A DNA stretch of 64,000 bases from Linnemannia elongata (GCA_036320915.1 JAXBDG010000002.1:62001-126000); one strand, 5' to 3'. Counted from the first letter of the stretch, positions 36,201-48,631 are shown. Numbers and translations: made by a program. The notes: generated by a model not told the origin, from the letters alone.

Positions 36201-36450
36201 GGGCTTTATTGGTACACTCTGAGTGTTGAAGATGTTGGCGGCCTACTCGGACTTCATATTCACCCCAACCATTTCTCTTTTTTTTTTCTTGGATTTTTTC
36301 ATACGCTGGATAGCTTTGTCGTCAAGATCGTTTGCAGAGTGCCATGCCATTCATGCTAAGCTGATGCAGACCGAATTTGATAGTGAGGGCAAATGGCTTC
36401 TCGGGTTCAAGCGATTGATTGACCTCTACATCACCGTGCCTTCCTCATAA
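34167..36450 (+). CDS. SRA1 / Sec31 C-terminal-like domain protein
   Basis: Exons 34167-34616, 34853-34957, 35952-36069 and 36338-36450 sum to 786, giving 261 aa. A proline-rich disordered N-terminus (~130 aa) ends in the motif HWNDPP (residues ~143-148). It is followed by a helical domain (residues 150-261) containing MFEDTTKRLQSLQEQMQNGT and GKWLLGFKRLIDLYI. The GWNDPP-like motif plus this domain is seen both in human SRA1 protein and in the C-terminus of COPII Sec31. Here it stands alone without the Sec31 WD40 and alpha-solenoid, so it is more like SRA1. The role in fungi is unknown; RNA-processing or COPII-related adaptor functions are conceivable. Intron 2 is 994 nt, the longest within this gene, and intron 3 contains A60. 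Confidence 0.75.
36140..36199 (+). repeat. poly-A tract, 60 A, in intron
   Basis: The longest homopolymer in the window, on the sense strand within intron 3 of the SRA1-like gene (36070-36337). It could be a retroposed poly(A) tail or a polymerase-slippage expansion. Confidence 0.85.
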
Positions 36451-38120
36451 GTTTTTTTTTTGTATTGATAGTTGACAATATAACAAGGGGGAGGATGGCA
36501 CAATTGTAAACAATTCTCAAAGATAACACAAACGACAGGACCCTGTACTTTTTATCTTGGCGAGAAAACCTTTTTTTTTTTCGGGAAACCTTTTCTCATT
36601 CATTTTCTTTTGTCTTTTTTTTATTTTTTGTTCGCCACCCGACTGTCGGGAGGGTGGGACACTGAAACGAGAAGGGAAAATGGGAGCAAGGAAAATGAAA
36701 GATGTAGGGGTTGGATTGAAGCTGAAAGGAAGGGTAAGAAGAAGAGGAGACCAAAAGCGAAGTGGACCATTGGCAGCAGGCAGCATGGTCAAAGAGAACA
36801 TACGCATGCACGACAGCTCAAAACCGATAAGGAAGCGCAGAAGCATGGATGAATACAAGAATAGAATTCACATTGACAGAATCGTAACCACGACCACAAC
36901 AAACCCATCCATGTCAAAAGCGACGATAACAACACAAAGGTGGTAACAAACAACTGTAGATCGATGAAGAAAAACAACGGAAGAACAATGTGTAACAATT
37001 ACACAAAGTAGACCCGAAAAGTGCGAACTGTTCTCTGTTTGGACTTGGAGCCAATGCTTCCACCCACGCTGCCGTTTGCATCGACTCTTTTCTGTCCGCC
37101 CAATAAACCTTTTCTCTGGGAGATATATCTACTCATCTATCTTCGTTTAGTCTGGGAAAGGCGTAAGACATAAACATAACAACGGAGGTCATTCCTTTTT
37201 TTCTTTTTCTTTAATAACCAACGCGATCATTTAACGCGCGTTTTTCCTCCGATTTTTCAACTTTCGTTTGTTTGCTTCTATTCGGATTTTCAATAGAATC
37301 AAAAGAACATGGCTAAGCCGGCTTATGCTCTTTCCAGGATATTTTCGCCATGGGCATTTCGGCCACCTAATCAGAAGTGAAAACTGCCCCCCTTTCCCCT
37401 GACAATCTTTTTCCTCGCTCCCACCGTCAGCTCATTCAGTCGCCGTTTACCTCTTGGGTATCAGTTTATGATATGCAGAGTTTCGACAACACAGCAAGAA
37501 TGGATGGCACAATGGTGCTTCCCGTCCAATGTCTGGTCAATCAACTCTTGTCCCGTGTGGAATCGCCTGAAATGTGTGAGGAACCATATGCATAAAACAA
37601 ACAGGAAGCAAGGACAGGGTCGATAGTTCAGGCCGACAATGTAAAAAAGGGAAGAAAATAGAAGCGGTATGAGTAGTTGAGTACAGCAAAAACGGTACAA
37701 GAGAACAAATGGAGATGAGCCCTTTTCCACCTTGTGTGATATTTTTTTTTTTTTTTAATGCAAGGTCGCCGCTGCCCTCCTCCCATGGGTTCCTCTCATT
37801 CTATTCCTCTCCTCATTTATCTTCTCTTCTCGTTTTTCTCTTTTCTCTGCTCTTTTCTCTTTCTTGACTCCACCCCCCTCGCCTCACTTTCCAACGTAGT
37901 TTCTCTCATTCACATTCCGCATCCATATATCGCCAACAACAAACTATCCCAGATTTTTCACCAGCAATCCGAGACCAACAACTCTTTTTTTCCTTTTTTT
38001 TCCTTTCAGGAACAAAAGTTTCTCAGTTTCATAACCTCACGACACACCACAACCATCCCAACGTACACACTCAACCAGCTCGTCGAGCGAAAACAAAAGG
38101 GTCATAAGAGCCTTCATACA
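36451..38120. other. intergenic region
   Basis: 1.7 kb between two plus-strand genes. No gene is supportable. The last ~350 bp are pyrimidine-rich and start with T14 (37743), forming the presumed promoter and leader of the next kinase. The first ATG in the frame of that gene (37758) lies in this leader but would add 121 residues of unlikely composition. Confidence 0.6.
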
Positions 38121-40496
38121 ATGAGCTTTCTCAACACTATCTCCCGTTTCTTCGGCGGCGTCACCGAAGACTATGGGGACCAACAGCAGCAGACAGCAGA
38201 CATGGACTCCATGCCAGATCTCGTCCATTCTACAGACATCTCTTCCTCCGACCAAGGAATGTCCCTCGACAACTCTGAAGAAGAAAAAACAAAGCCATTA
38301 GAAGATCACAACGCTCGCATTCCATCCTACGGGAACCAACTTAAACAAGATCAGCTCCAACGTCAACGAGAACACCAAGCTCGAATTGAACAGGAACAAC
38401 TCGAGCACCACCTTCGTCAACTAGAAGAGCTTCAACAACAACAACGTACCGCCGCTGCAGCCGCCCATAACCATCACCAACAACAGCAGCAACAGCAGCA
38501 ACTTTCGCCAGGGGAGTTAATCCATAGCCCACAGTCGCCTTTCTCGCTGGGGTTGGAGACAGAACAAAAGCAGCAAGAGCAGTTGTATCGGTACCATCAA
38601 CTCTACCAGCAGCAGCGTATGCAGGAACAACTTCAGCAGCAACAGCAGCAGCAATTGCTTCAACAACAACAACAAGAGCAGTATTCGCAAGCAGGAGGAG
38701 GAGGGGGGCAGTATGATGGGCCGGAGACGGATATGCCCAGCCTGTCGTTCTCGGACAATAGCTCGGCGGCTTTGTCCAATTTCAAGAGCGGTCTTTATGG
38801 CCAGGGTCCTTCGCCGCCTCTACCCGCTGGACCAGGAGCTCTCGTAGGAGGAGGAGGAGCGGGAGGGATCTTTGATTTGGCAGTTGCTGCAGGTTTGGGT
38901 GGCGGTGTCGATGGACTCGCAGGAGGAGGAGTGGCTGTACCTGGAGGAGCAGTAGCAGGATTCGGCGAAGCAGGAGGAGCAGTAGCAGGATTCGGCGAAG
39001 CAGGAGGAGCAGGAGGAGCAGCGGCACCACAATTCCTAGATCACGAACTTTTTCTGACCTCTGTCTTGAACGCAATCGCACCCTGGATGGATGGAGATGG
39101 CCAGGGAGGAAACCGAATGGAGCAGTTTGATTACCAGTCAGAGTTCACACAACGACAAATGTTGGCTGTAGGAGGAAACGGGGAGATCAGGAAAGCGTAT
39201 TGGGGGTCGAGAAACGTATTTGTGGTACTGAAATCGCTCTTGGATACCAAGCGTACTCGTACTCCTGCCGAGAATGCTTCCATGTTCGACAAAGAGGTAA
39301 GAGGTCTACATGGCATTTGTTGTGAGCCATTGTTTTTTTTTTCACCGTTTCTTTGTGTCACACAGAATACTAAGAGCTCCCAAACAACAAACCCTCACAA
39401 ATAGGTGGAGGTGATGAGGATGTGCGGGAACCACGATAACATTGTCCAGTTCTACGGAATTGCCAACAAACACCATCCTGACTACCGGATCGAACGGTTC
39501 ATGATCATGCAGTTCTATAACCACGGCGACCTCTACAAACTCATCCACCTCTCCCGCGACGCCCCAGAGTCCCCATCGCTCCATGAACGGATGGTGCTCG
39601 CACTTGATATCGCCGTCGGACTCGAGCATCTTGCTCGGTGCGGGTTCCATCATGGAGACCTTCATCCCAAGAACGTCCTTATAGATGCTCGACCTTTTAA
39701 TGCGGGAGGAGGGCAGGCACAACCAAGATATCAGGCACGCCTGACCGATTTCGGACTACGCAGGATCCGTGGCAGCTTGGCAGCTCAGTCAAGTCAACCC
39801 TTAGGAGGCGTCTTGCAATTTATGGCTCCCGAGCGACTCGCAAACAAAGGTGTCAATCGACCCCGGTACGATATCCGGTGTGACATTTTCGCCCTGGGGG
39901 TCATCTATTGGTTCATCCTTGCCGGTCGGTACCCCTTCAAAGACTTTGCGACTTCCTATACCCCGGGGGCGAGGGAGGGAAGGGTCGAGGGGACGCCGGA
40001 TTGGTATTTTGCGGTTTATGATAAGGCGTGGAAGGAGGATCCGAATGAGCGGCAGCAGTCGTTTGATGAGATTATTTCGGTTTTCCGGCATTATTTGGGT
40101 ACTCCTGCTATTTCTCCTGCTGCGGGGTCTAGAGGATTAGCGCCACCAGCTTCTTCGTCATCATCGGCGTCCGATGTTGCTGTTGGAGCGGCGGTCCCAT
40201 ATGGTTACCCGTCACCTCCATACGCTCAGGTTTCGCCGCTGATGGGGACATTGGACGGTCGATATGGAAACAACAACAACCCTTCAGGGACCCGAGGATC
40301 CAGTCTGAACCCATCCATACGAGGAGGAGGAGGAGGTGCTGGAAATCTGCCATCACCTGCACTGTCGGCGGCGAGCGCAGCAGCCAGCGGAGCGTCATCG
40401 AGTCCTTCCAACAAGCCTGCACGTCATAAGAATCATCCTGCCAACAAAAACCCTAAAATTCCTGACGGCAGGCAAGTCCGTCCTCGCGCTGGGTAG
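38121..40496 (+). CDS. atypical protein kinase with polyQ N-terminus
   Basis: Two exons, 38121-39296 and 39405-40496, give 755 aa. The N-terminal 330 residues are low complexity: polyQ coiled regions, then a Gly/Ala block with a 10-residue unit (GGAVAGFGEA) repeated twice. The kinase domain covers about residues 345-620. The Lys is probably in VFVVLKSLL, HDNIVQFYG follows, the catalytic loop is HGDLHPKN (D477, N482), and LTDFGL carries D507. MAPERL and DIFALGVIYWF close the domain. HRD and the Lys of the usual loop are replaced by HGD and His. Similar divergent kinases are abundant in glomeromycete and mucoromycete fungi (family knowledge, not tested). The tail is Pro/Gly/Ser-rich. The start ATG sits downstream of the pyrimidine leader and begins with MSFLNTISRFFGG. 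Confidence 0.85.
38941..39000 (+). repeat. tandem 30-bp coding repeat
   Basis: Two adjacent near-identical units encode GGAVAGFGEA twice within the Gly/Ala block of the polyQ kinase. Flanking GGAGGA runs suggest ongoing slippage. Confidence 0.75.
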
Positions 40497-40631
40497 ACTC
40501 CTCCCTTGTTTGTCATCCTTCACTCATAAAAAAAAAGCATTATCTAATCTATTGTCTGTTCTGTGAATGTCATTTTTTTTTAATTCCTCCTTCAAATAAT
40601 GCGTTGGTTCTGATGGAGAGGAGGGCTTTGT

Positions 40632-41080
40632 TCATGCGATGGGGGCGTTTGTTGAGGGTGCTACCATGGTGATATGTTCCTGCTCCTGAGTGGTTGTTGT
40701 AGGGTTCGTGATCGGTATCCGCTGGCGCTCAGGGATTGGTTCCTCTGTAGCGGCGAGAAGGGTCGATATTTGGAATTGGAGTGTGTACGCCTCGTTCAGC
40801 AATCCCATCATTACCTGGTCCTGCGTCTATTTTTCCATGGTAAACAATGTTATAGCCCGTTAACGTGTCTTCCTGGTTGTTTATCGTCACCACAAGAGCG
40901 AAAAAAAAGCGTGTATATGGTGCTTACAGCAGGAGTAAGAGGTGTGGTAGAGGTGTGAGTGGTCCTGGCTTTGGCAATCTTTTTCTGGAGAGTATGAAGT
41001 TTATAGCGGAGGGAGTCAAGGGTCTTGCAAGACTCTGTGGCGCGACGGAGGACGAGGCAGTTGTCTGGGACTTGTGTCAT
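40632..41080 (-). CDS. small helical protein, 115 aa (unrecognised)
   Basis: Two exons, 41080-40928 and 40826-40632, sum to 348 nt (115 aa) and are joined in phase zero. The product starts MTQVPDNCLVLRRATES and contains a predicted helical stretch LDSLRYKLHTLQKKIAKA. After the splice, QVMMGLLNEAYTLQFQISTLL is a second heptad-like helix, and the tail is Thr/Pro-rich. Two short coiled coils of this size recall kinetochore or SNARE-regulatory subunits, but I cannot assign a family. It diverges from aim41 (424 bp between starts) and converges with the polyQ kinase (135 bp between stops). Support is the clean donor and acceptor, the A-rich context before ATG, and helix periodicity across the splice. 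Confidence 0.65.
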
Positions 41081-41503
41081 TTTTTTTCTCCTCACTTGAG
41101 TTGTGTGTGAGTGAGTGTGTATATATATGAAGGTGTGTTGCTGGTGGTGATTAGATGTAAGTGGTGTGAGGGTTGTTGATGGGCGTAAGTTTTAATGCCT
41201 GAGTGAAGTCCGTGTTCTAGGGTGGCTCCGAGGGTACTTGCGGCGATGATTGTTCCTGCGTCCTGTAAGTGTTTGTGGTTGATGAAGTGAAAGGAAAAAA
41301 CGAAACGCGTTCGTTCGCTGTCTTTTACGTTTCTTCGTCCGTTGTTGGTTTGGTGGCCACTAAAAGCCAATGCCAAAGGTCAAGCAGTCACGCCAGTTTG
41401 ATTCGTTGTTTACACACTTTACTTCTTCCCTTCGTGTCCGAGGTTGTTCGTTTTTTCTTTTCACCATTCGCCCATCCTTTACTTCACACCCTCCACAGAC
41501 ATC
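41081..41503. promoter_or_regulatory. divergent promoter, small helical gene and aim41
   Basis: 423 bp between two divergent starts. It contains one ACGCGT (41305-41310) and a pyrimidine-rich stretch on the aim41 side. A CCAAT motif lies near 41369 (GCCAATGCC). Confidence 0.5.
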
Positions 41504-42315
41504 ATGTTTGCCCGCTCCGCATTGACTCGTCCCTTCGCTGCTGCCTCCAGGGCATGCCTCTTCTATACCACCGAAGGTACTTTTTCTTCCTCTTTATTTT
41601 GCACTTCCCCTTCACACTCTCGTTTCCTCTCAGTCTTCGCGACGAACAAATACCTTACCTCAACATACTCACGTTTGCCCTTCCTTGACGGTACTTATTA
41701 GCTGCCCCTGCAACACCCCAGTTGCTCCTTCGCATCAAGGCCGATGTCAAGGATGCCATGCGCTCCAAGGACAAGGAAAGACTCGCCGTCGTCAAGGTAC
41801 TTTCTCAGGCTTATTTTTTGCAATACCTACCTGATCGGATCGAACAGGCATCATCGTACTCCAACCTTTTCTCCACCAGTCCATCCTCACTCACTTACAA
41901 ACAAACCCACCTTACGTGTTGACCACCTCAACTTTCATAGGGAATCTTGAGCGACTTGACATACCTCGAAAAATCCCCCCAAGCGCCTGAAAAAGTCACC
42001 GATTCGGTGATTCAAGTCCTCATCCAGAAATCCATCAAACGCCGTCAAGAGTCCGTCTCCAACTTTGTCGCCGCCGGCCGTGCAGAACAAGCCGCCCAGG
42101 AGAACAAGGAGATTGAGATGTTGAAGGTCTATTTGCCTCAGGCTATGACTGAGCAAGAGATTGAGGAGGAGGTTCGGAGGGTTGTAAAGGAACAAGGTGC
42201 TACGGGAGCTAAGGATATGGGCAAGGTTATGAAGGAGTTGGGAGGGTTGGATCCTGCGCGTGCGCCCAAGAAAACTGTGAGCGACACTGTTAAGCGTGTC
42301 CTTGCCTCGCTGTAA
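41504..42315 (+). CDS. aim41: Aim41 / YqeY-domain mitochondrial protein
   Basis: Exons 41504-41576, 41702-41796 and 41941-42315 sum to 543, giving 180 aa. The N-terminus MFARSALTRPFAAASRA is Arg/Ser/Ala-rich with no acidic residue and looks like a mitochondrial presequence. The YqeY domain follows (LLLRIKADVKDAMRSKD, ILSDLTYLEKSP, then RRQESVSNFVAAGR and PKKTVSDTVKRVLASL at the end). YqeY is related to the tail of GatB and possibly acts on misacylated tRNA; Aim41 is known from yeast mitochondrial inheritance screens. The length equals that of bacterial YqeY (~150 aa) plus the presequence. No defects seen. Confidence 0.9.
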
Positions 42316-43543
42316 AAAGGAGTCGTTTTACCCCAGTTTCATTTCGCATTATCATAAACATAACGTGCATTTTTAATACTTCGGTCTATTGAGTAGCTTA
42401 GCAAAAAAAAAGTTGTAGTGAATGGTGTGAATGGTGTGTATGTATATGTGTGTGTGAACCCTGTGCTGTGGATCTGCATGGATCATCGTTCGTTTTTCGT
42501 ATCGACAAATGTCAGCCGTTGAGTCCAGTACACCCTTTTCCTGTCACCGACTCTCGCATGTGGTCTGGACACACACACTTGTCCCCCTCAGCTGTTCGCT
42601 CATTGTACCTAGCTTCTGGAGGCGGAGAGGATTCCAAGTTCCCATCATTGTCGCTTCTCCCTTCTCCTACTTCGCTTCCAACGGACAGGACGCAATTATT
42701 TTTGTCTGAGCACCTCTCACCCTTTCTGCCTCAAAATGCATATGTCTGGTGCAGATTCAGATTGAACCTCTCCCTCTCTGAGGAATCGATTTTTTACTAC
42801 TTCCTTCGAACCGTCAGTGCGTAGACGGCGGCCACAACTCAAGCTAAGCAAACCGGACAATCCGTTGGAAGGGAAAAGGGATGTTTGTAATGCATTTATT
42901 CTTGAAAGAGGTCATTGCGCAAAAGGTAAGCATCAAAAGGATATTGAACAAGAAGCCATTGCCATCTGGCCTGGTTTGTTCTCCCTTCCAGCAATGCGCG
43001 ACGCACTCTTTCTCGTCCGTTCCGGTGTCATTTTTATCATCTGCCTTTCTTGAGCTTGTGTGCTATGCCATCCTGGTCCTGGTCCTGACCGTTTTGGTTC
43101 CCATATAGATATGAAGTCTTGTGTTCATGCATGTATGCACGGTGTCCTTTATATACAACCAACCTTGAACATCACCCTCCTCCTCTTTCCTTTCTTCCTC
43201 TTCTTTGTTCTTTTCTCGTACTTCTTCAAAGTGCTTTATCTCTTTCCTATGCAATATACCATCAATCATTGCCTCTCTTCTAATCATCTTCAATACCCTG
43301 ACTTCCCCTTCCCTCGCACTTGGTGAACAAACCAGTACCCTCCCACTACCTTCACACCTCCTTCCTTCCCTTCTTGTTTACCCCTTTTCGTCGCACTTCC
43401 TTCTCTCTTTTTCATTTTTTTCAGACACAAAACCGCAAAAAAAAAAAAAAAATACAATACCCCATTTCCAACACCACCTTCATATCATAATCCAACCCTT
43501 TTCAACCTTACTCAAAGCAGCAAACAAAACAACTTCACAGACA
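42316..43543. other. intergenic region
   Basis: 1.2 kb between Aim41 and the large PH-like gene. No gene is supportable; the 3' side is a pyrimidine-rich leader with A16 at ~43437-43452. The GT-rich stretch near 42440 follows the Aim41 3' end. Confidence 0.6.
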
Positions 43544-46500
43544 ATGCATTCACCAACCTCGTACGTCGATCCCACCGCCACGGTAACTGCTGCCGAACCA
43601 CCCATCCCAGCACCCCGCCCTCGTCCTCACCCTCAACCTCGTCCTCGCCCACAAACTCAACAAACCCTCTTGGTCGTCCCACAGGTCCCCAACGACAGCA
43701 CGACTATCCTTCAAAAGTCGCCTACCTCTGCTCAAGAGGACGAGGAGACCTTTTTCAGCGCCGTCATTTCTCCCACGGCTAGCATGCGTGGTGCATGTGG
43801 TGGTAAGGACGTCGAGGCTTTGAAGGGGTTAACGCTAATTACATTGGACTCTGAGAGAAAGCAGATTGCAAAGACTGCTGCTCTTTCTGCGGATGAAGGT
43901 CACGATGTCGAAGAGGCAAAAGATGAGGAGAAAGAGGAAGAAGTGTGTGATGAGAAGGCGCGGATTCTTGCTGAGCAAGAAGACAAGTCCTACAGCGAAT
44001 GGGTAAGAGATCTTGTATTCATTTTTTTAAGTTACTGTTTTCGTTCACGAAAATGAAAAAATATCACGGTCTTCGCCCTCCTATGCTAACTTTGACCTTC
44101 TCTTTTTATGTAACGGGGGGCATTCATGTGCTAGGTGTCGAATAAGTTGTACAGGATGCAAAATGGCTTTCAAAAGATCCTATCTCAACAGACCCGTGAG
44201 CACGACAGCGACTGCGATGATGACGGTGCATCCATTGCCTCCTCGACCGAGTCGCCTGATGGTTATACTGGATCGGACGATGATGTTTTGAACGCTGTTC
44301 AGGAACTGCGACTTATCCATCGTCCTCAGACCGGGAACTTTTTGGTTAGTCCACGTCCTTTTTTCTTTACACCATCTTAACACACTTGCTTTTTTTTGGT
44401 TTTTGTGCGGCGAGGAACCTATTGTCAGATGTTAACCCCACATTTTTCATTCCCACCGTTTTTATGTTTTTCTTCAATGGGTATGTGGAAAAAAAAAATA
44501 GATTCTGGTGGACCAACTGCGAGCAATGCGCCGGGCTGCAGAGACACTACAATCAGAAGATGTGGCAATCCTCAACGCTGTACTTGGCAAATGTGAACGC
44601 GTCTTTGAACGCCACCAACACTTTGACCTGGTAAACTTTTTGCAACTTATTGTTTTTTTTGTTGTTTTTACAAGGTTTTATTTCTCAAGAACAAGCCCGC
44701 ACTAACACTATACCAAACAAACAAACAAACACAAAAAAATACATACAAACGATAGATCCTTGAGACTGATCCTTGCAAGGAAGAAGCCGTCAAAGCACTC
44801 TATGAGCTGGTCAATGCCTCTTCACAAGAGACCATTGAGCTCATTCAGGACTGGTCAACTGTCTACCATGCCCTTCAGGAACTCGTCTTCCATATCCGGA
44901 CCATCACCTCTGGCCTCGTCAGCGGCTCTTCGTCTACTACTGGCAGCGGTAACGGCAAGTCACCCAAACCTACGCGCCGTTCGCTTTTTGGAAAAAAGTC
45001 GGCCATCTCACACGCTAATGGGTCGTCGTCGGCGACAGTGACTGGTCAAGGACAGGGTCAAGGATCAGGAGGGGTAGCACCACAGTTCTCGCCAGAGGTA
45101 TTGAGACACTGTCAAGAAGTATGCGCAAACTGGGCAGCCCAAATGCGAACCTTTGAGCAACTCGCCCGGGCCTACCGCGCCTTTGCTGCTCAATGCACCA
45201 CCTTTTCTCTCATCCACGAGATCGACACCGTTGCCAAGTACTATGACCAATCGATCCGGGCCCATTTCGAAAAAGCCCAGACGACGTTTTTGAACTCCAA
45301 GATGTTGTCATCTCTGCATGAGCAGATTGATTATTCGAATCTGTTTAGGGTGTTGAATAAGGAGATGGCCTTGACAACGGCTGAGGATCGGGCGAGTTTC
45401 CCGCAGTTTGTGCCACTTTTTGCTAGGGGATTGATTGGGGAGAGGCAGTTGGTCCGTGAGGGGAGATTAGTGGAGTTTGTGGGTGCTGGATCTAGGGCGG
45501 CTGAAGCGGGTAGTGGTGGCGGTGGTGGGAAGAAGAAGGGAGTGGTGATACCTGCGCCGCCGAAGGAGTATCGATTGATTGTTACGACGGATATGATCTA
45601 CATGTGCGAGATCGTCCCTCCTCCATCTGCTAGTGCTGCCCCTCACGAGTCAACAAAGTCGTCATCCAAGAAACTGTCGCGATCCGAGTCTAAGAGTGCC
45701 CTCAAAGCCGCCGCTAGTTCCTCTGGTTCAAACGTACACAAGCCGCTGCGACTCTGCCACGAACCTGTCTTGGTCATCGACGCTCAGATCTCATCCACCC
45801 CCGATGTCGTCCACCCACCCGTTATCCAGAAGGACATGGTCATGGTCTGTTTCTATAACGACACGACTTATATCCTGCAGGCGGAGAGTGGCGAAGTGAG
45901 GGACGCCTGGGTCGATGTTGCGCGTGCACTGAATATTGAGCAGCCCAAGCCTTCGGCTTCTTGTCGCGAGCAGGATGAGTTGGTCGAACTTCAACAGACT
46001 GGCTGTGGTGGTTTTGGTAGCACGGCGACGCTGAATGTTTTTGCGGGCAGTGGGATGTTCAAATCTGGAGGCGGTGGTGGGTCTACTGTTGGTGGTGCAC
46101 CAAGTGCAAGCAAGACGGGCAAGGTGTCGTTGTTGAAGCGACTCAAGAGTCTCCGTCGATCGACCGCCAATCTCCAAATCGAGGACAACGGCCCTATCCC
46201 AGAGATTCACCCAGACCAACTCACCGCCACGGACGAAGAGGAACGCGCCAGACGCATGCAACTGGGCCAACCTTCCCTCTGGGAAGTTCGTCGTCTCCCC
46301 CTCGACCTTGGCGTCATTCCTCCTTTGGAACAGCCTATACCCTTCCGCAAGCGCCACTTGTACGATATCAGTGTCCAGATCGAAGACTTGACCACTGGTA
46401 AATCTGCCCCCGGAGAGTTTGGAATGGGCATCGAAGACCGAGCAGCCTACTTCCGAGACGAATGTGCACTCTTTGCAGTCCTCCGTCCTGCTCGCTTGAT

Positions 46501-48631
46501 TCCCTCCCATGCCATAGACCGCAAGAGGGACGACTTCTTCCTTTGCAAGAAGCGCATGCACAAGGGCGAGATCCACTATGTCGAGCCCCCTTACATCACT
46601 GATTTCTATGCCCGGTCCTGGCTCCACCCCGAGATGCATATCGAGTTTGACCCCGAGGCTCGAACCGTGACGATCGCGAAAATGTACAAGATCACTTGCT
46701 CGACCACCGAAATTGTCGGTGAGTTCAAGAAGTACCATGGCTGGTTAATGGAAAACGCCCGCATCTCGCCCGATAACACCTTTCTCTGTATGGACTATCG
46801 CTCAAAGGCCCTCCGAGTTTCCAAGCGGATTGAACGTGCCGCCTCCTCAGCTCCACAGACTGAGTCGTCATTTGAAGATACAAGGATCCTCGAGGGTGGG
46901 CGCAAATATACCGAGCTCGGAGAATGCCACATGGAGTTCCGTCGAATGTCCAACGCCCCCGACGCGCTCTCTGTCGGATTCTACAACCCGGCGACGAAAC
47001 GCGATATGGCCATTGGAGTCATGGTCTTTGACAAGATCAAGATCAAGGCCACCGCTTCCAGTCTCGGTCTGAACGCTTTGAACGCTTTGGGAGCCACCAA
47101 TGGCGTCGTTCGCGTCTCACCCTCCGAGATGTCCTTGACCATGTGGCAAACCGATGCCCGGACACGGCCCCGATTCATCAAGGGCCAACGAGTCTTTGAG
47201 ACTGTGAAATCGAAATCCTTGGATGTGTTTAAGCTTGTGGGCGACCGGGACGCGCTAGACGAGTTGGAGGAGTTCATCCGGATCAAGATGGGAACCGATT
47301 GTAAGGCGCGAGATATCCCAGAGACTTTCCGGTTGATCGAAATTGCGTTCCAGGATCAAGTCCTCAACGAACCTATGAGCGAAGAGGAAGAGGAGGAGAA
47401 TGCGCTGGTAATCCGGCGCGCGGGCTTGCAGGGACCCGGTAGCAAGCCTCGCTCGGCTCGATCAGTGGCTTCATCTTCGTCGGCGGCGACGACAACCCCT
47501 GCAATGTCGCCCTTATCAAAGGACAATGGCCGCTTCTGCGACGATAACAAGTCCGTCAAGTCTACCAGGTCTTCCAAGTCAATTCAATCGATCAAGGAAG
47601 GCGACGAGGCAGAGGTCTCTAGTATCATGGAGGAAAGTGAAGACGAGAGCAACGACTGTGGCGAATTCGGATCTGCCCATCCTGCTTGTGAAGGTTACCT
47701 CGCCACCGTCCTCGAAGAAGACGAAGAGGAAGATTCCTCTCCATCCTCCTCCCGCCACACCACCGCCCACTCCAAGAAGAACAGCCTCGCCTCCTCCACC
47801 GCAACCTTCCGTCCCAAATCCAAGAGAGCCCTCCAAGAACTGTTCCTCGCCCAAGAAAAACTCTCCAACTCCTCCTCCCGCTCAGCCCTGCCGCAGATGG
47901 ACCCCTCATCATTCGAGAACTTGTCCGCGGACGGATCCTTGGCCGACTACTTGAGCTCCGCAAAGTCGAGTTCTGACTATACCACTGCTGACGAGGGCGA
48001 CCAAGAAGATGACGAGGAGGAAGAGATGGCAGCACCAACGGTCGCAGATTTGACAAAGTTCTGGGCAAAGACGACCAACGCCTTGGTCAGATCCAACTCC
48101 CAGAGCACTATCCGCAGTTTCGATTCTGTCGCCAGCACTAGCACCTTCGCCACCAACACCCATGCTGCCACCACTTTTACATCTTCAACATCCTCGGCAA
48201 CAACTCCATCCTTGAGCCCCATGGACGACTCCACCGAGAAGCTCCCCTCCTCCTCCTCCACAATTACCACCACCCACCAGCAACCTGAGATAATCGAATC
48301 CTCCATCTCAACCTACACCCCACCCAGCGGCCCTCCTTCAGAGCTCGAAGCCCGCGTCCACGCTCTAAAATCGACTGCCTCCCACTCTGCCATCGTCGCA
48401 CAACTTGCAGAAGAGAATGCAGCCCAGGCAAATGTCAAGGACCTAGTCCAGGCTACACGATACCTGCCCAAACACAAGATTCAGCTCTCCGCCGGGTTTG
48501 TTGAAAGTGGGAATGGGGAGATGGTGTTGGAAGAGGATGAGAATGAGGTGGGTGGTGTGGATGTTGAGAATCATATGCCCGTTAAGGATTTGAAGAAGCG
48601 TTGGGAGGAGATTCATCGTCTTGGTATCTAG
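43544..48631 (+). CDS. large PH-like domain protein, 1557 aa (unrecognised)
   Basis: Exons 43544-44002, 44135-44344, 44502-44630 and 44756-48631 sum to 4674. A Pro-rich N-terminus and an acidic stretch are followed by helices (residues ~160-495; MQNGFQKILSQQ, LVDQLRAMRRAAE, ANWAAQMRTFEQLARAYRAF). A PH-like beta domain covers about residues 498-661 (GRLVEFV, EYRLIVTTDMIYMCEI, MVMVCFYNDTTYIL, AWVDVARALN), with Ser-rich and basic inserts. Two more beta-rich blocks follow (~residues 740-1080; HLYDISVQIEDLTTG, EMHIEFDPEARTVTIAKMYK, CHMEFRRMSN). The C-terminal 450 residues are Ser/Glu-rich and disordered. Its helices-then-PH order recalls Rho-GEF DH-PH modules, but no DH motif is recognisable. Likely a membrane- or cortex-associated scaffold. 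Confidence 0.8.

Noticed and set aside
37758..38120. In-frame N-terminal extension of the polyQ kinase
   Set aside because: It is Ser/Phe/Leu-rich pyrimidine leader; the downstream Met starts a coherent protein.
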